Position numbers and translations under genes: made by a program. The notes below the pieces were generated by a model. The model was not told the DNA's origin. It did no database searches and worked only from the letters and a program-made list of their open reading frames with translations. From Alphaproteobacteria bacterium (GTDB lineage Bacteria; Pseudomonadota; Alphaproteobacteria; Bin65), in contig JAJEGH010000019.1 in assembly GCA_022819985.1 (NCBI GenBank), forward strand, positions 37,187 to 101,186: a stretch of 64,000 nt of DNA, in the 5' to 3' direction. Numbering within the stretch: position 1 is the first letter of the stretch; each line of letters opens with the position of its first letter. Below are positions 34,936 to 43,813 of the stretch, in pieces.

Positions 34936-35066
34936 TTCGGGCGACGCTGCGCAATGCGCCATTTCCGGATACCGACGCAGAAATCCGGATTAATCGCAGG
35001 AATTAGGCTTCTTCCGGCCTTCTGGACCGGTCGGGCGACTGCTACCGTTGTTGGCCGCTTCGCATT

Positions 35067-35076
35067 TCGTATACCA
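35067..35076. promoter_or_regulatory. GntR/FadR-type operator-like site upstream of the VOC gene
   Basis: TCGTATACCA fits the T-N-G-T-A-T-A-C-N-A pattern of FCD-domain GntR operators, 47 bp upstream of the VOC gene start. It is one of three close matches in the promoters around the GntR gene. Confidence 0.5.
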
Positions 35077-35122
35077 TCCGCACCGAGCGGCATCGACCAA
35101 AGGTGACGAAAGCAGGCGCGCA

Positions 35123-35977
35123 GTGATCCCCGGACTGGACCATATCGGCATCGTCGGCGCCGATCTTTCGGCCATGGAAGCGGCCTACGCCCGGCTCGGC
35201 TTTACGGTGGCGCCGCGCTGCGAACTCGTGGCGCTCGCCGAGGACGGCGGCGCAACGCCGCTCGGCCAGGTCAACAGCCACCTGGTGTTCGGCAGGACCT
35301 ATGTCGAACTGACCGCCGTCGAGGGCGACCTCGAAACCCATCACCTGCGCGACGCGATTGCGCGCTATTTCGGTTTCCATATCATCGTGCTGACCGCGGA
35401 CGACGCAGAAGCGGCCCGCCGCCGCGTAATCGCCGGCGGGATCGAGGCGCCGCCGACGGCGCTGGCGGGCCGCGAAGTGCGCTATCCGGGCGGGCGCGGC
35501 ATGGCCGGCTTCCGCTGGTTCCGGGTGCCGGATGCCGACCTGCCCGACGCCTTCGTCTGCTATGTCGAACAACTGACGCCGGACCTGGTGTTCGATGCTT
35601 CGCTGAACGATCATCCGAACGGCGCTCGCGACGTGCGGGACATCTTTCTGTGCGTCGACGATCCGGCCGCGGCCGCCGCGCGCTTCGCCAGAGCGTCCGG
35701 CGCGCCTGTCACTGCGGCGCCGGACGGGCCGCGAGTCGACTTGGCCGTCGGCCGGGCGCGGTTCCTGGACACCGAAGCGCTGCTCCGGGAGTTTCCGGGC
35801 ATCGCGCCGCCCGCCTTGCCCTGGGCCGCCGGCTTTACGGTGGATTGCCCGGATTTCGAGGCGACCCGGCGTTTCTTCCGCAATTCGGACCTGCCCTGGC
35901 ACGACGGCGGCGACCGGCTGTGGATCGATCCGGATTTCGCCTGCGGCGCGATTGTCGCCTTCGCCCCGCCGGCATGA
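35123..35977 (+). CDS. VOC-superfamily protein (glyoxalase-like)
   Basis: 284 residues formed of two VOC-like halves: the first opens G-L-D-H-I-G-I-V-G-A-D-L (residues 4-15), with F-G-R-T-Y-V-E-L-T-A-V at about 53-63, and the second covers about 170-284. Such proteins bind a divalent metal and act as glyoxalases, dioxygenases or resistance proteins. The GTG at 35123 is the start that leaves the operator upstream; the ORF continues to 35048. It overlaps the amidase gene by ATGA, so its job is tied to amide breakdown. The reaction is unknown. Confidence 0.82.
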   Translation: MIPGLDHIGIVGADLSAMEAAYARLGFTVAPRCELVALAEDGGATPLGQVNSHLVFGRTYVELTAVEGDLETHHLRDAIARYFGFHIIVLTADDAEAARRRVIAGGIEAPPTALAGREVRYPGGRGMAGFRWFRVPDADLPDAFVCYVEQLTPDLVFDASLNDHPNGARDVRDIFLCVDDPAAAAARFARASGAPVTAAPDGPRVDLAVGRARFLDTEALLREFPGIAPPALPWAAGFTVDCPDFEATRRFFRNSDLPWHDGGDRLWIDPDFACGAIVAFAPPA

Positions 35978-37260
35978 TGCTGCCCCGGGAACTGACCGCT
36001 GCCGCTGCGGCGGACGCCATCGCCGCCGGAAGCCTGACCAGCGAAGCGCTGGTGCGCGCCTGCCTCGACCGGATCGCCGAACGGGAGGAGACCGTCCAGG
36101 CCTGGGCCTGGCTGGACCCGGACGCCGCCATCGCCGAAGCGCGCCGGCGCGATGCCGAAGCGCCGCGCGGCCCGCTGCACGGCGTGCCCGTCGGCATCAA
36201 GGACATCATCGACACCGGCGACATGCCGACGGAATACAACTCGCCGCTCTATCCGGGCCACCGGCCGGCGCGTGACGCGGCCTGCGTCTCCATCCTGCGC
36301 AGCGCGGGGCTGGTCGTGCTCGGCAAGGTGACGACGGTCGAGTTCGCCTCGCTCGGCCGCAACGCGCCGACGCGCAATCCGCGCAATCCCGGGCATACCC
36401 CCGGCGGATCGTCGAGCGGGTCCGGCGCGGCGGTGGGCGGAGGCATGGTGCCGCTGGCGCTCGGCACCCAGACCGGCGGGTCCGTGATCCGGCCGGCCTC
36501 CTTCTGCGGCGTCTTCGGCATGAAGCCGAGCTACGGCCTGATCGGCACGGAGGGCATCAAGGTCTACGCCCAGTCGCTCGACACCATCGGCTACATGGCC
36601 CGCTCGGCCGGCGACCTGACGCGGCTGTCGCTGGTGCTCGGCGTCGTCGACGAAACGCCGAAGCCCGTTGCGTTGCGGGCCCTGCGCATCGGCGTCTGCC
36701 GGACGCCGCACTGGGCCGAGGCCGCACCGGAGACCCGTGACGCCATCGAGCACGCGGCCGGGCGGCTGGCCGAGGCCGGCGCGGCGGTCGAAGCCGTGGC
36801 CGATCCGCCCGCCTTCATCGGCCTGACAGAAGCCCAGGACCGGATCATGCACTGGGAAGGCCGCGGCGCCTATCGCGCGGAATATCTCGCGCAGCCGGAC
36901 ATCCTGCATCCGGCATTCCGCGACGAGGTGGAGAACGCCAAGGGCCGGACGATCCCGCAGATCAACGAAGCCTACGACCATATGGCCCGCGCGCGCACTG
37001 AGTTCGCCACGGCATTCGAGGGCTGCGACGCCTGGCTCACCCCCGCCGTGATCGGCGAAGCGCCGGCCGGGCTCGAATCGACCGGCGAGGCCCTGTTCAA
37101 CCGGATGTGGACGGCGCTGCACGGCCCTTGCATCACGATCCCGGCCCATCGCGGCCCGAACGGCCTGCCGGTCGGCGTGCAAATCGTCTCGCCGCGGCTC
37201 AGCGACGCCCGGCTTCTTGCGGTTGCCGAGGCGGTTTCGCCCCTTCTGGCGGAGCGGTAG
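35974..37260 (+). CDS. Amidase-signature amidase (second)
   Basis: 428 residues with triad Lys76 (G-I-K-D-I-I), cis-Ser in T-P-G-G-S-S-S-G-S-G and nucleophile Ser170 in G-T-Q-T-G-G-S-V-I-R-P. The G-T-Q-T-G-G-S-V-I-R-P variant is distinct from the G-T-D-G-G-G-S-V of the amidase at 21939, so the two are not recent copies. Translationally coupled to the VOC gene by ATGA. Two ATGs are adjacent (35974, 35977). Confidence 0.93.
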   Translation: MMLPRELTAAAAADAIAAGSLTSEALVRACLDRIAEREETVQAWAWLDPDAAIAEARRRDAEAPRGPLHGVPVGIKDIIDTGDMPTEYNSPLYPGHRPARDAACVSILRSAGLVVLGKVTTVEFASLGRNAPTRNPRNPGHTPGGSSSGSGAAVGGGMVPLALGTQTGGSVIRPASFCGVFGMKPSYGLIGTEGIKVYAQSLDTIGYMARSAGDLTRLSLVLGVVDETPKPVALRALRIGVCRTPHWAEAAPETRDAIEHAAGRLAEAGAAVEAVADPPAFIGLTEAQDRIMHWEGRGAYRAEYLAQPDILHPAFRDEVENAKGRTIPQINEAYDHMARARTEFATAFEGCDAWLTPAVIGEAPAGLESTGEALFNRMWTALHGPCITIPAHRGPNGLPVGVQIVSPRLSDARLLAVAEAVSPLLAER

Positions 37261-37266
37261 GCACAT

Positions 37267-38631
37267 TCACCCGCGCGGCGTCACTACCGGCAGGGCATCG
37301 CTGGACGGCAGATCTGCAATATTGTGCAGCAGGCCGAACAACGCCTCCGCCGCCGGTTTATCCATCTGGAGGACGGCGCAGTCCATGAACTTCTTCCTCA
37401 GTTCGTCCGTCGTCATCGGGTTTTCGGCATGGCCGCGCCAGCGGGTCACCTCACGGCTCGAAACGGTGCCGCCGTCCCTGAAATCCAGATGGACGATGTC
37501 GGCCCGGGCGCCGGAGGCGTACACCGGATCGTCGTCCGGGCCGATTACGCGTTCGACCCGATCCATCAGCGCCTGAACGTCCGGGCGCTGAACGAAGGAA
37601 TCGTCGAGCTGGCCGAAACCCAGGGCCCCGGCGATCAGGCCGGCGGCGGCCGTGAACTCGGCGCTGAATTTCGCCTCCAGGCCGGTCTGCGGTTTGCGGA
37701 AGGGCATCACCCGGGCGTGCCGTTCGCTCAGACAATAGCGGACCCGCTCGATCCGCTCGATATCGATGCCCGTGTCGTGCAGCTGGATCGCGCAGTCCGC
37801 CCCGCGCTGGGCGGCGCCGACGATCGGGTGGCGCTTGACGTTCAGCCGCTCCTCGACGATGCCCCAGTCCCGGCCGAGCCGGTCGGCCGGACTTGCCACA
37901 TCCGCTTGCCGCTCCGGGGAAAGGCCGAGCAGATACCCGTCTTCGCCGTCCAGCGCGTGGGGGCCGGCCTCGACTCCGGCCATCGCGAGGCGCACCGCGG
38001 ACAGGCCCGCCTGCGCCGCCCGCCCGCCCTGGTAGGGCTTGGCCATGGTGCCGAAATTCGCCATCACGCCGCCGCCGTGGGCGACGCACAGGCCGAGCGC
38101 GTTGCGCGCCGTGTCGCGGCCCAGCCCGTGCAGGCTGGCCGCCGCCGCCGCTGCGCCGAATGCGCCGAAGACCGCCGTCGGATGCCAGCCGCGGTCGTAA
38201 AGATGCCCCGGCTCGCGCTTCATGATCTCGCGCCAGACCTCGTAGCCGACGACATAGGCACGCACCATGTCCGCCCCGCTAGCGCCGACATGTTCGCCCT
38301 CCGCCAGAATCGACGGCACCAGGACGGCGCTCACATGGTTCGAATAGGCGTAGTCGTCGTAATCGAGCGCGTGGGCGGTCGCCGCGCCGACCAGGGCCGC
38401 GTCGGGCGCGCTGGCCCGTTGCGCGCCCATGGCAATCCGCGCCTCCGGATTGCCGCCGCGCGCCGCGACAGCGGCCGACAGGGTCGGGAAGACCGGCTCG
38501 GACAGGCCGGCGATCATCACCCCGACCGTATCGCAGAAGCCGGTGCGCACGACCTCTTCCGCCCCGTCCGGCAGCCTGTGGGCGCGGGCTTCGGCAATGA
38601 AGGCGACCAGACTCTCGGTCAGCGCACCCAC
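37267..38631 (-). CDS. MmgE/PrpD-family protein
   Basis: 454 residues. Family blocks: D-T-V-G-V-M-I-A-G, A-H-A-L-D-Y-D-D, G-Y-E-V-W, H-P-T-A-V-F-G-A-F-G-A-A-A-A-A, and M-A-K-P-Y-Q-G-G-R-A-A-Q-A-G. MmgE/PrpD includes 2-methylcitrate dehydratase and iminodisuccinate epimerase. The residues do not tell which reaction applies here. The GTG at 38631 follows AGGAGGCGAC, a strong ribosome site; the ORF runs 78 residues further upstream across the gntR promoter. It is divergent from gntR with an operator-like palindrome between. Confidence 0.9.
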   Translation of the reverse strand: MGALTESLVAFIAEARAHRLPDGAEEVVRTGFCDTVGVMIAGLSEPVFPTLSAAVAARGGNPEARIAMGAQRASAPDAALVGAATAHALDYDDYAYSNHVSAVLVPSILAEGEHVGASGADMVRAYVVGYEVWREIMKREPGHLYDRGWHPTAVFGAFGAAAAAASLHGLGRDTARNALGLCVAHGGGVMANFGTMAKPYQGGRAAQAGLSAVRLAMAGVEAGPHALDGEDGYLLGLSPERQADVASPADRLGRDWGIVEERLNVKRHPIVGAAQRGADCAIQLHDTGIDIERIERVRYCLSERHARVMPFRKPQTGLEAKFSAEFTAAAGLIAGALGFGQLDDSFVQRPDVQALMDRVERVIGPDDDPVYASGARADIVHLDFRDGGTVSSREVTRWRGHAENPMTTDELRKKFMDCAVLQMDKPAAEALFGLLHNIADLPSSDALPVVTPRG

Positions 38632-38673
38632 GTCGCCTCCTTTATTCGGGCATCCTTTATTCGGAAAGCCATG

Positions 38674-38683
38674 TTGTATACCA
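38674..38683. promoter_or_regulatory. GntR/FadR-type operator-like site between PrpD-family gene and gntR
   Basis: TTGTATACCA matches T-N-G-T-A-T-A-C-N-A. It lies 43 bp upstream of the PrpD-family start and 41 bp upstream of the chosen gntR start, a position that fits autoregulation plus control of the divergent gene. A 15-bp-spaced direct repeat CCTTTATTCGG (38639-38649, 38654-38664) lies beside it. Confidence 0.55.
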
Positions 38684-38723
38684 TTTGATGACGATAGCCG
38701 GAAAACCGGCGCCTGGGAATCGA

Positions 38724-39395
38724 ATGACAGCGACCGAAGACACCTCGACAGCGCATCAGAAGGCGTATGAGCGGATCCACGAGCTGATCCTGACCGGCAA
38801 GCTCGCGCCGGGCGAGCGGCTGCGCGAACGCAACCTCGGCGCCCTGCTCGGCCTGAGCAGGACACCCGTGCGCGAGGCGCTGCGGCGCCTCAGTTCCGAA
38901 GGCACCGTCCGGTTCGAACCGAACCGCGGCGTCTATGTCGAGGAGATCGACCGCGGCGAGCTGCTGGAAATCTTCGATATCGGCGCGGCGCTGGAAAGCC
39001 GCTGCGCCCGGCTGGCAGCGCGCAAGATCGGCAGCGAGGCGATCGCCGTACTGGAGGCCTGTCTGGACGAGATGACGAAGTTTGCCGGCCGGCCGGAAGG
39101 CGATCCAGGGCCCGACTATGTCAAGCTGGACAAACGCTTCCACTCGACCATCGTCGCGGCCACGGGCAACCGGAAGCTCCAGGCGCTGGTCGAGCATGTC
39201 GTCAGCCTGCCGGTGCTGTCCTCTGCGTTCCGCCAGTACGGGCCGGCGGACTTCCGGCGCAGCGTCCGCCAGCATGGCGAAATCCTCGAGGCCATCCGGT
39301 CGGGCGACGAAGCCTGGGCCGAAGTCGCGATGCGCAACCATATCCTGACGGGACGAAACGCCGTCGTGAAACAGGACGGAACCGCAGCCGGCTGA
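38724..39395 (+). CDS. GntR-family (FCD-domain) transcriptional regulator
   Basis: 223 residues. The winged helix-turn-helix (I-L-T-G-K-L-A-P-G-E-R-L-R-E-R-N-L-G, L-G-L-S-R-T-P-V-R-E-A-L-R-R-L) is near the N terminus and the helical FCD effector domain follows (D-I-G-A-A-L-E-S-R, D-K-R-F-H-S-T-I, with His residues that usually bind metal and ligand). ATGs at 38688 and 38724 are possible; I prefer 38724 because the first lies only 4 bp after the operator-like site. It likely represses the adjacent PrpD and hydantoinase genes and itself. Confidence 0.92.
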   Translation: MTATEDTSTAHQKAYERIHELILTGKLAPGERLRERNLGALLGLSRTPVREALRRLSSEGTVRFEPNRGVYVEEIDRGELLEIFDIGAALESRCARLAARKIGSEAIAVLEACLDEMTKFAGRPEGDPGPDYVKLDKRFHSTIVAATGNRKLQALVEHVVSLPVLSSAFRQYGPADFRRSVRQHGEILEAIRSGDEAWAEVAMRNHILTGRNAVVKQDGTAAG

Positions 39396-39466
39396 CGCGC
39401 CGAATTCATGGAAGCGGCGGCGGCGCCCGCGCGAATGCTTTGACCTGAAAGGCGAAAACCCTATTC

Positions 39467-39476
39467 TGGTATACCA
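39467..39476. promoter_or_regulatory. GntR/FadR-type operator-like site upstream of hydantoinase genes
   Basis: TGGTATACCA is a perfect 10-bp palindrome fitting T-N-G-T-A-T-A-C-N-A, 52 bp upstream of the chosen hyuA-type start. Confidence 0.6.
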
Positions 39477-39527
39477 TTTTACCGCAACGGCGCTTGTCGT
39501 GGCGGCGTGAACCTGACGGGAGGCGGC

Positions 39528-41666
39528 GTGTACCAGATCGGCATCGATGTCGGCGGCACCTTCACCGATTTCGTTCTGCACAACGACGAAACCGGCAAAA
39601 CCCGGATTCACAAACTGCCGTCGACGCCGGAAGATCCGTCCCGTGCGGCCATCGCCGGAATCGAGGCCCTCAGTGCGCGGGAAGGGTTCGACCCGGCGCA
39701 ACTGAACCGGGTGGTGCACGGCACAACCATCGCAACCAACATCATTCTCCAGCGCAACGGCGCCCGGGTCGGGCTGATCACGACCGAAGGGTTCCGGGAT
39801 ATCCTGCATATCGGACGCAAGAAGCGCCCGCTGAATTTCTCGAACTACCAGGACGTGCCGCGCCAGACCGCGCCGCTCGTGCCGCGCCGGCTCCGGCTCA
39901 CGGTGCCGGAGCGAATCCGCGCGCCCGACGGCGCGGTCGAAGTCCCGCTCGACGAAGACGCGGCGCGGCGCGCGCTGCGCCGGCTCGCCGGGGAGGGAGT
40001 CGATGCGATTGCGGTCGCCTTCCTGTTCGCCTTCCTCAACCCCGATCACGAGAACCGGGTCCGCGAACTGGCGGCCGAGGAATGCCCTGATGTCTTCGTC
40101 ACCTGCAGCCACGATGTCTCGCCGCTCCATCGCGAATACGAGCGGTTTTCGACCACGGCGCTGAACGCCTATGTCGGGCCGGCGACGGCGACCTACACGG
40201 CCCGCTTCAGCGAATCTCTGAGCGGCCTCGGCGTCCGCTCCGACCTTCGCCTGATGACATCGGCGGGCGGCCTGATCGGCTCCCGCGTCGCGATGCAGCG
40301 GCCGGTCTCGCTCCTCGCCTCCGGGCCGGTCGGCGCGCTGATCAAGGGGATCGATGTCGGCCGGTCGATCGGCCATCCCGGCGTCATCACCCTCGATGTC
40401 GGCGGCACATCGGCCGATGTCGGCGTTGCGCGCGATGGAGCGTTGCATCTGAAACATGTGCTCGACACGCGGATCGGCGATTACGACGCCATGGTGCCGA
40501 TGGTCGATGTCAACAGTATCGGCGCAGGCGGCGGCTCCATCGCCATCGTCGACGAAGCCGGCATGTTCCAGGTCGGGCCGCGCAGCGCAGGCGCCGTGCC
40601 GGGGCCGGCCTGTTACGGCCTGGGCGGCGCGGAACCGACGGTGACCGACGCGCTGGTCTTCCTCGGCTGGTTTCGGCCGGAAACCCTCGAAAGCTCGGGT
40701 ATCGTCATCGATCCGGCGCTGGCCGAGCAGGCGATCCGCAGCGCGATCGCCGAACCGCTCGGCCTTTCTCTCGAGGATGCGGCGCTGGGCATTTACCGGA
40801 TCGCCTGCCGGCATATGATCGACGCGATCCGGCTGGGCAGCGTTTCCAAGGGCTACGATCCGCGCGATTTCGTGCTGGTCGCGTTCGGCGGCGCCGGCGC
40901 CGCCTTTGCCGCCGAGATCGCCCGCGAACTCGGCATCCCCGAGGCGGTCGTCCCGCCCCACCCCGGCGTCGGCGCCGCCGCCGGCCTGCTCAGCACCGAT
41001 ATCCGCTACGACTTCATGGCGAGCCACTGGGCGGACCTCCCGGAGGCCGATCTGGCTGCCGTCGCGGAGAAATACCGCATGATGGCTGCCAGGGCGCGGC
41101 GGGAACTGGCCGGTGACGGCTTTACCGACGAAGCGGTGACCGTCGCCTTCCATGCCGACTGCCGCTACAAGGGTCAGGGCTACGAATTGGGCGTCGCGGT
41201 GCCGGCGGATTTCGGCGACGGTTGGAAAGAGGCCGTTGCCGAAGCCTTCCACCGCGCGCACGAGCGCCACTATCTCCGCCGTTTCGCGGATGCCACCGTG
41301 CAGATCGTCAACCTGCGCGCCGTCGGCGTCGGCCGGATAGCGGCCCCCGGAGAGGAATTTCCGGGCCGCGGCACGGCGGCCGAAAGCGCCGGGAGCGAAG
41401 GCGCGGGGAGCGAAGACACGGGGAGCGAAGACACGGGGAGCGAACCCGAAGAGGCACGGATCGGGGTCCGCGCGGCGATCTTTCCCGCCGGCGACGGCTG
41501 GGTCCGCGCGAACGCCGCCGTCTACCGGCGCGCCCGGTTGACGCCCGGAGCGGTTGTCGGCGGTCCCGCCATCGTCGAGCAGGAAGACACCACGATCGTG
41601 GTGCCGCCGGATTTCCGGGCGACCGCCGACCGGCACGGCAATCTGGCGATTGCGGAAAGGCGCTGA
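39528..41666 (+). CDS. Hydantoinase/oxoprolinase subunit A (HyuA type)
   Basis: 712 residues. The N-terminal ASKHA-type ATP-binding start I-G-I-D-V-G-G-T-F-T-D-F and V-H-G-T-T-I-A-T-N are diagnostic, as are S-A-G-G-L, L-D-V-G-G-T-S-A-D-V and S-I-G-A-G-G-G-S-I-A. HyuA with HyuB forms ATP-dependent N-methylhydantoinase, 5-oxoprolinase or acetone/acetophenone carboxylase-like enzymes. The GTG at 39528 follows GGGAGG; the GTG at 39507 is an alternative. A 15-bp in-frame tandem repeat near 41391 gives a G-S-E-D-T linker between the main body and the C-terminal part. Confidence 0.92.
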   Translation: MYQIGIDVGGTFTDFVLHNDETGKTRIHKLPSTPEDPSRAAIAGIEALSAREGFDPAQLNRVVHGTTIATNIILQRNGARVGLITTEGFRDILHIGRKKRPLNFSNYQDVPRQTAPLVPRRLRLTVPERIRAPDGAVEVPLDEDAARRALRRLAGEGVDAIAVAFLFAFLNPDHENRVRELAAEECPDVFVTCSHDVSPLHREYERFSTTALNAYVGPATATYTARFSESLSGLGVRSDLRLMTSAGGLIGSRVAMQRPVSLLASGPVGALIKGIDVGRSIGHPGVITLDVGGTSADVGVARDGALHLKHVLDTRIGDYDAMVPMVDVNSIGAGGGSIAIVDEAGMFQVGPRSAGAVPGPACYGLGGAEPTVTDALVFLGWFRPETLESSGIVIDPALAEQAIRSAIAEPLGLSLEDAALGIYRIACRHMIDAIRLGSVSKGYDPRDFVLVAFGGAGAAFAAEIARELGIPEAVVPPHPGVGAAAGLLSTDIRYDFMASHWADLPEADLAAVAEKYRMMAARARRELAGDGFTDEAVTVAFHADCRYKGQGYELGVAVPADFGDGWKEAVAEAFHRAHERHYLRRFADATVQIVNLRAVGVGRIAAPGEEFPGRGTAAESAGSEGAGSEDTGSEDTGSEPEEARIGVRAAIFPAGDGWVRANAAVYRRARLTPGAVVGGPAIVEQEDTTIVVPPDFRATADRHGNLAIAERR
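41391..41444. repeat. 15-bp in-frame tandem repeat in the HyuA gene
   Basis: GGGAGCGAAGGCGCG, then GGGAGCGAAGACACG twice (identical) and a partial fourth unit. It codes for G-S-E-x-x units, an acidic flexible linker absent from the conserved family core. Confidence 0.95.
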
Positions 41667-41668
41667 TC

Positions 41669-43534
41669 GTGGACGCCATAGCGCCGGCCGAGCTGCCCGA
41701 TCTCGCAACGCTGCGCCGCGAGGCAGTCAGTACGGCGGCAGCGCGCCCGCCCGGCCTTTACTGGCAACCGGCCGCTGTCGATCCCGTCCTGCTCCAGGTC
41801 ATCGGCGGCGCAATGAAGACGGCGGCGTCGGAAATGGCGGAACTGCTGTTCCGCATGGCCTATTCGTCGATCATGCGCGAATCGCAGGATATCGGCGCCG
41901 GCATCCTCGACCGGTTCGGCCGCCAGCTGTGCGAAAGCGATTCGACGCCGATGCATTGCGGCTCGCTGCCCGCCTATGTCAGGGGCATCGAAAAGAAGCA
42001 CGCCGGGAATTACCGGCCCGGCGACATCGTCCTGCACAATCATCCCTATTTCGGCGCGTCCCACGCGCCGGACTACGGCATCCTGATCCCGATTTTCTTC
42101 GAGGATGTCCATGTCGGCTTCGCCGGATGCACCGGCCACATGGTCGATATCGGCGGCGCCCATCCGGGCTTCTCGGTCGACGTGCCCGACGTCTATGCCG
42201 AAGGCAAGCTGATCAACGCCGCCAAGATCTACCGGGAGGGCGAACGCAACGACGCTTTGTGGGATCACATCATCGAGAATGTCCGCACGCCCGAGGCCAA
42301 TGCCGGCGATATCGAGGCGATGATCGCCTGCTGCCGCCTCGGCGTCCGGCGCTTTACGGAACTGCTCGACCGCTACGGCCTCGACATTGTGATGAGCGCC
42401 TGCGACTCCTGGCTCGACTACGCCGAAACCCGGATGCGGCGGCGCATCCGCGAAATTCCCGACGGGATATACGAAGCGCCGGGCGGCTGGCTGGAGGACG
42501 ACGGCAAGAATTTCGGCGTTCCGCTGCCCATCGCGACCCGGGTGGTCGTCGACGGCGAGGACATTTACGTCGATCTTTCCGGATCGTCGCCGGAGGTCGA
42601 GACCGGGTTCAATTGCCCCTTCGAAGGCAGCGTGCTGCCGACCGTCAATTTCGCGATCCGGACGCTGCTGCTCGACGAGGCCGGCGACGGGGCGGACGTG
42701 CCGCAGAATGATGGCATCTTCCGGCCCGTGAAGGTCTATGCGCCCGAGGGCAGCATCTTCAATCCGAGTTTCCCGCGCGGCTGCGAGGCGCGATTCGCCC
42801 AGATCAACCGCATTCCCGACCAGATCCTCCAGGCTTTCGCCGCCGCCATGCCGACCCGGGTGACGGCGGGGAACTCGGCCAGCGTCAGCGCCATCGCCTA
42901 TGCCGGGAGCCGGATCGACGACCCGTCCCGGTATTGGGTGCTGATCGAGGTCAACGAGGGCTCCTACGGCGCGCGCTGGGGCAAGGACGGCATCGACGCC
43001 ATCGACAATCTCATGGCCAACACGCGCAACAACCCTATCGAAGAGATGGAATTCAGCGCGCCGGTGGTCTGCGAACGCTACGAACTGCGCGACGAAGCGC
43101 CGGCGGCCGGCAAATGGCGCGGCGGGCTCGGTTCCGTGAAACGGTGGCGTTTTCTGGCCGAGACGTCGATCGGCTCGACCGGCGATCACCGGTCCGGCGA
43201 TCCGCCCTGCGGCCTGTTCGGCGGCGTGGACGGACGGCCCGGCGCCATGATCCACAACCCGGGCCGCACGGACGAAGCCGACCTGCCGGCCAAGGTGAGC
43301 GGCTACCGGCTGGCCGCGGGGGATACGCTGGAAATCGTCGGCATCTGCGGCGCCGGGATGGGCGACCCGCTGGAGCGCGAACCGGCAGACGTGGCGGCGG
43401 ATGTGGCCAACGGATTGGTCGGACGCGCCGACGCCGAAGCGGACTATGGCGTTATCGTGGACGCCGACGGGATCGCGGACCGGCCGGCCACCGAAGCGCT
43501 CCGTCGTCAGCGGCGCGACAGTCAAAGACGGTAA
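41669..43534 (+). CDS. Hydantoinase/oxoprolinase subunit B (HyuB type)
   Basis: 621 residues. HyuB family markers: E-S-Q-D-I-G-A-G-I-L-D near the N terminus, H-N-H-P-Y-F-G-A-S-H-A-P-D, N-C-P-F-E-G-S and the G-G-L-G-S-V segment. The catalytic B subunit partners with HyuA, whose stop is 2 bp upstream. The GTG start at 41669 is inferred; GGAAAGG lies 9 bp before it. The substrate, hydantoin-like or 5-oxoproline-like, is not determined by the sequence. Confidence 0.92.
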   Translation: MDAIAPAELPDLATLRREAVSTAAARPPGLYWQPAAVDPVLLQVIGGAMKTAASEMAELLFRMAYSSIMRESQDIGAGILDRFGRQLCESDSTPMHCGSLPAYVRGIEKKHAGNYRPGDIVLHNHPYFGASHAPDYGILIPIFFEDVHVGFAGCTGHMVDIGGAHPGFSVDVPDVYAEGKLINAAKIYREGERNDALWDHIIENVRTPEANAGDIEAMIACCRLGVRRFTELLDRYGLDIVMSACDSWLDYAETRMRRRIREIPDGIYEAPGGWLEDDGKNFGVPLPIATRVVVDGEDIYVDLSGSSPEVETGFNCPFEGSVLPTVNFAIRTLLLDEAGDGADVPQNDGIFRPVKVYAPEGSIFNPSFPRGCEARFAQINRIPDQILQAFAAAMPTRVTAGNSASVSAIAYAGSRIDDPSRYWVLIEVNEGSYGARWGKDGIDAIDNLMANTRNNPIEEMEFSAPVVCERYELRDEAPAAGKWRGGLGSVKRWRFLAETSIGSTGDHRSGDPPCGLFGGVDGRPGAMIHNPGRTDEADLPAKVSGYRLAAGDTLEIVGICGAGMGDPLEREPADVAADVANGLVGRADAEADYGVIVDADGIADRPATEALRRQRRDSQRR

Positions 43535-43754
43535 TGCCTGACTTTCATGGCGCGCCGGCCCTTCGCAATGCAATGCCGGTCGACAATCGGCAAGCGGTCG
43601 CCGTGTTGTTTGAGGCTGGCCGGAAGCGGCCGGCGGCAGGGGCGGTTCCGCCGTGACGAATCCTGACACTTCCCGGCATCCGGCGGCGCGCGCGTCCTGC
43701 GGCCCGGAGCCGCTGGCGTCCCGGCCATGCCCTGTGCCATGACAGGCGGCAACG

Positions 43755-43802
43755 CCATTCCACCGGCTATTCCACTGGCCACTTCACTGGCCATTCCATC
43801 GG
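43755..43802. repeat. Four tandem 12-bp repeats upstream of fghA
   Basis: CCATTCCACCGG, CTATTCCACTGG, CCACTTCACTGG, CCATTCCATCGG, end to end, ending 11 bp before the fghA ATG. The rest of the 279-bp gap after the HyuB gene shows nothing recognisable. Confidence 0.92.
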
Positions 43803-43813
43803 GAAGCCCGCCC

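Noticed and set aside
38639..38664. Direct repeat as operator
   Set aside because: CCTTTATTCGG repeats lie at the ribosome site of the PrpD-family gene; more likely another short duplication than an operator.
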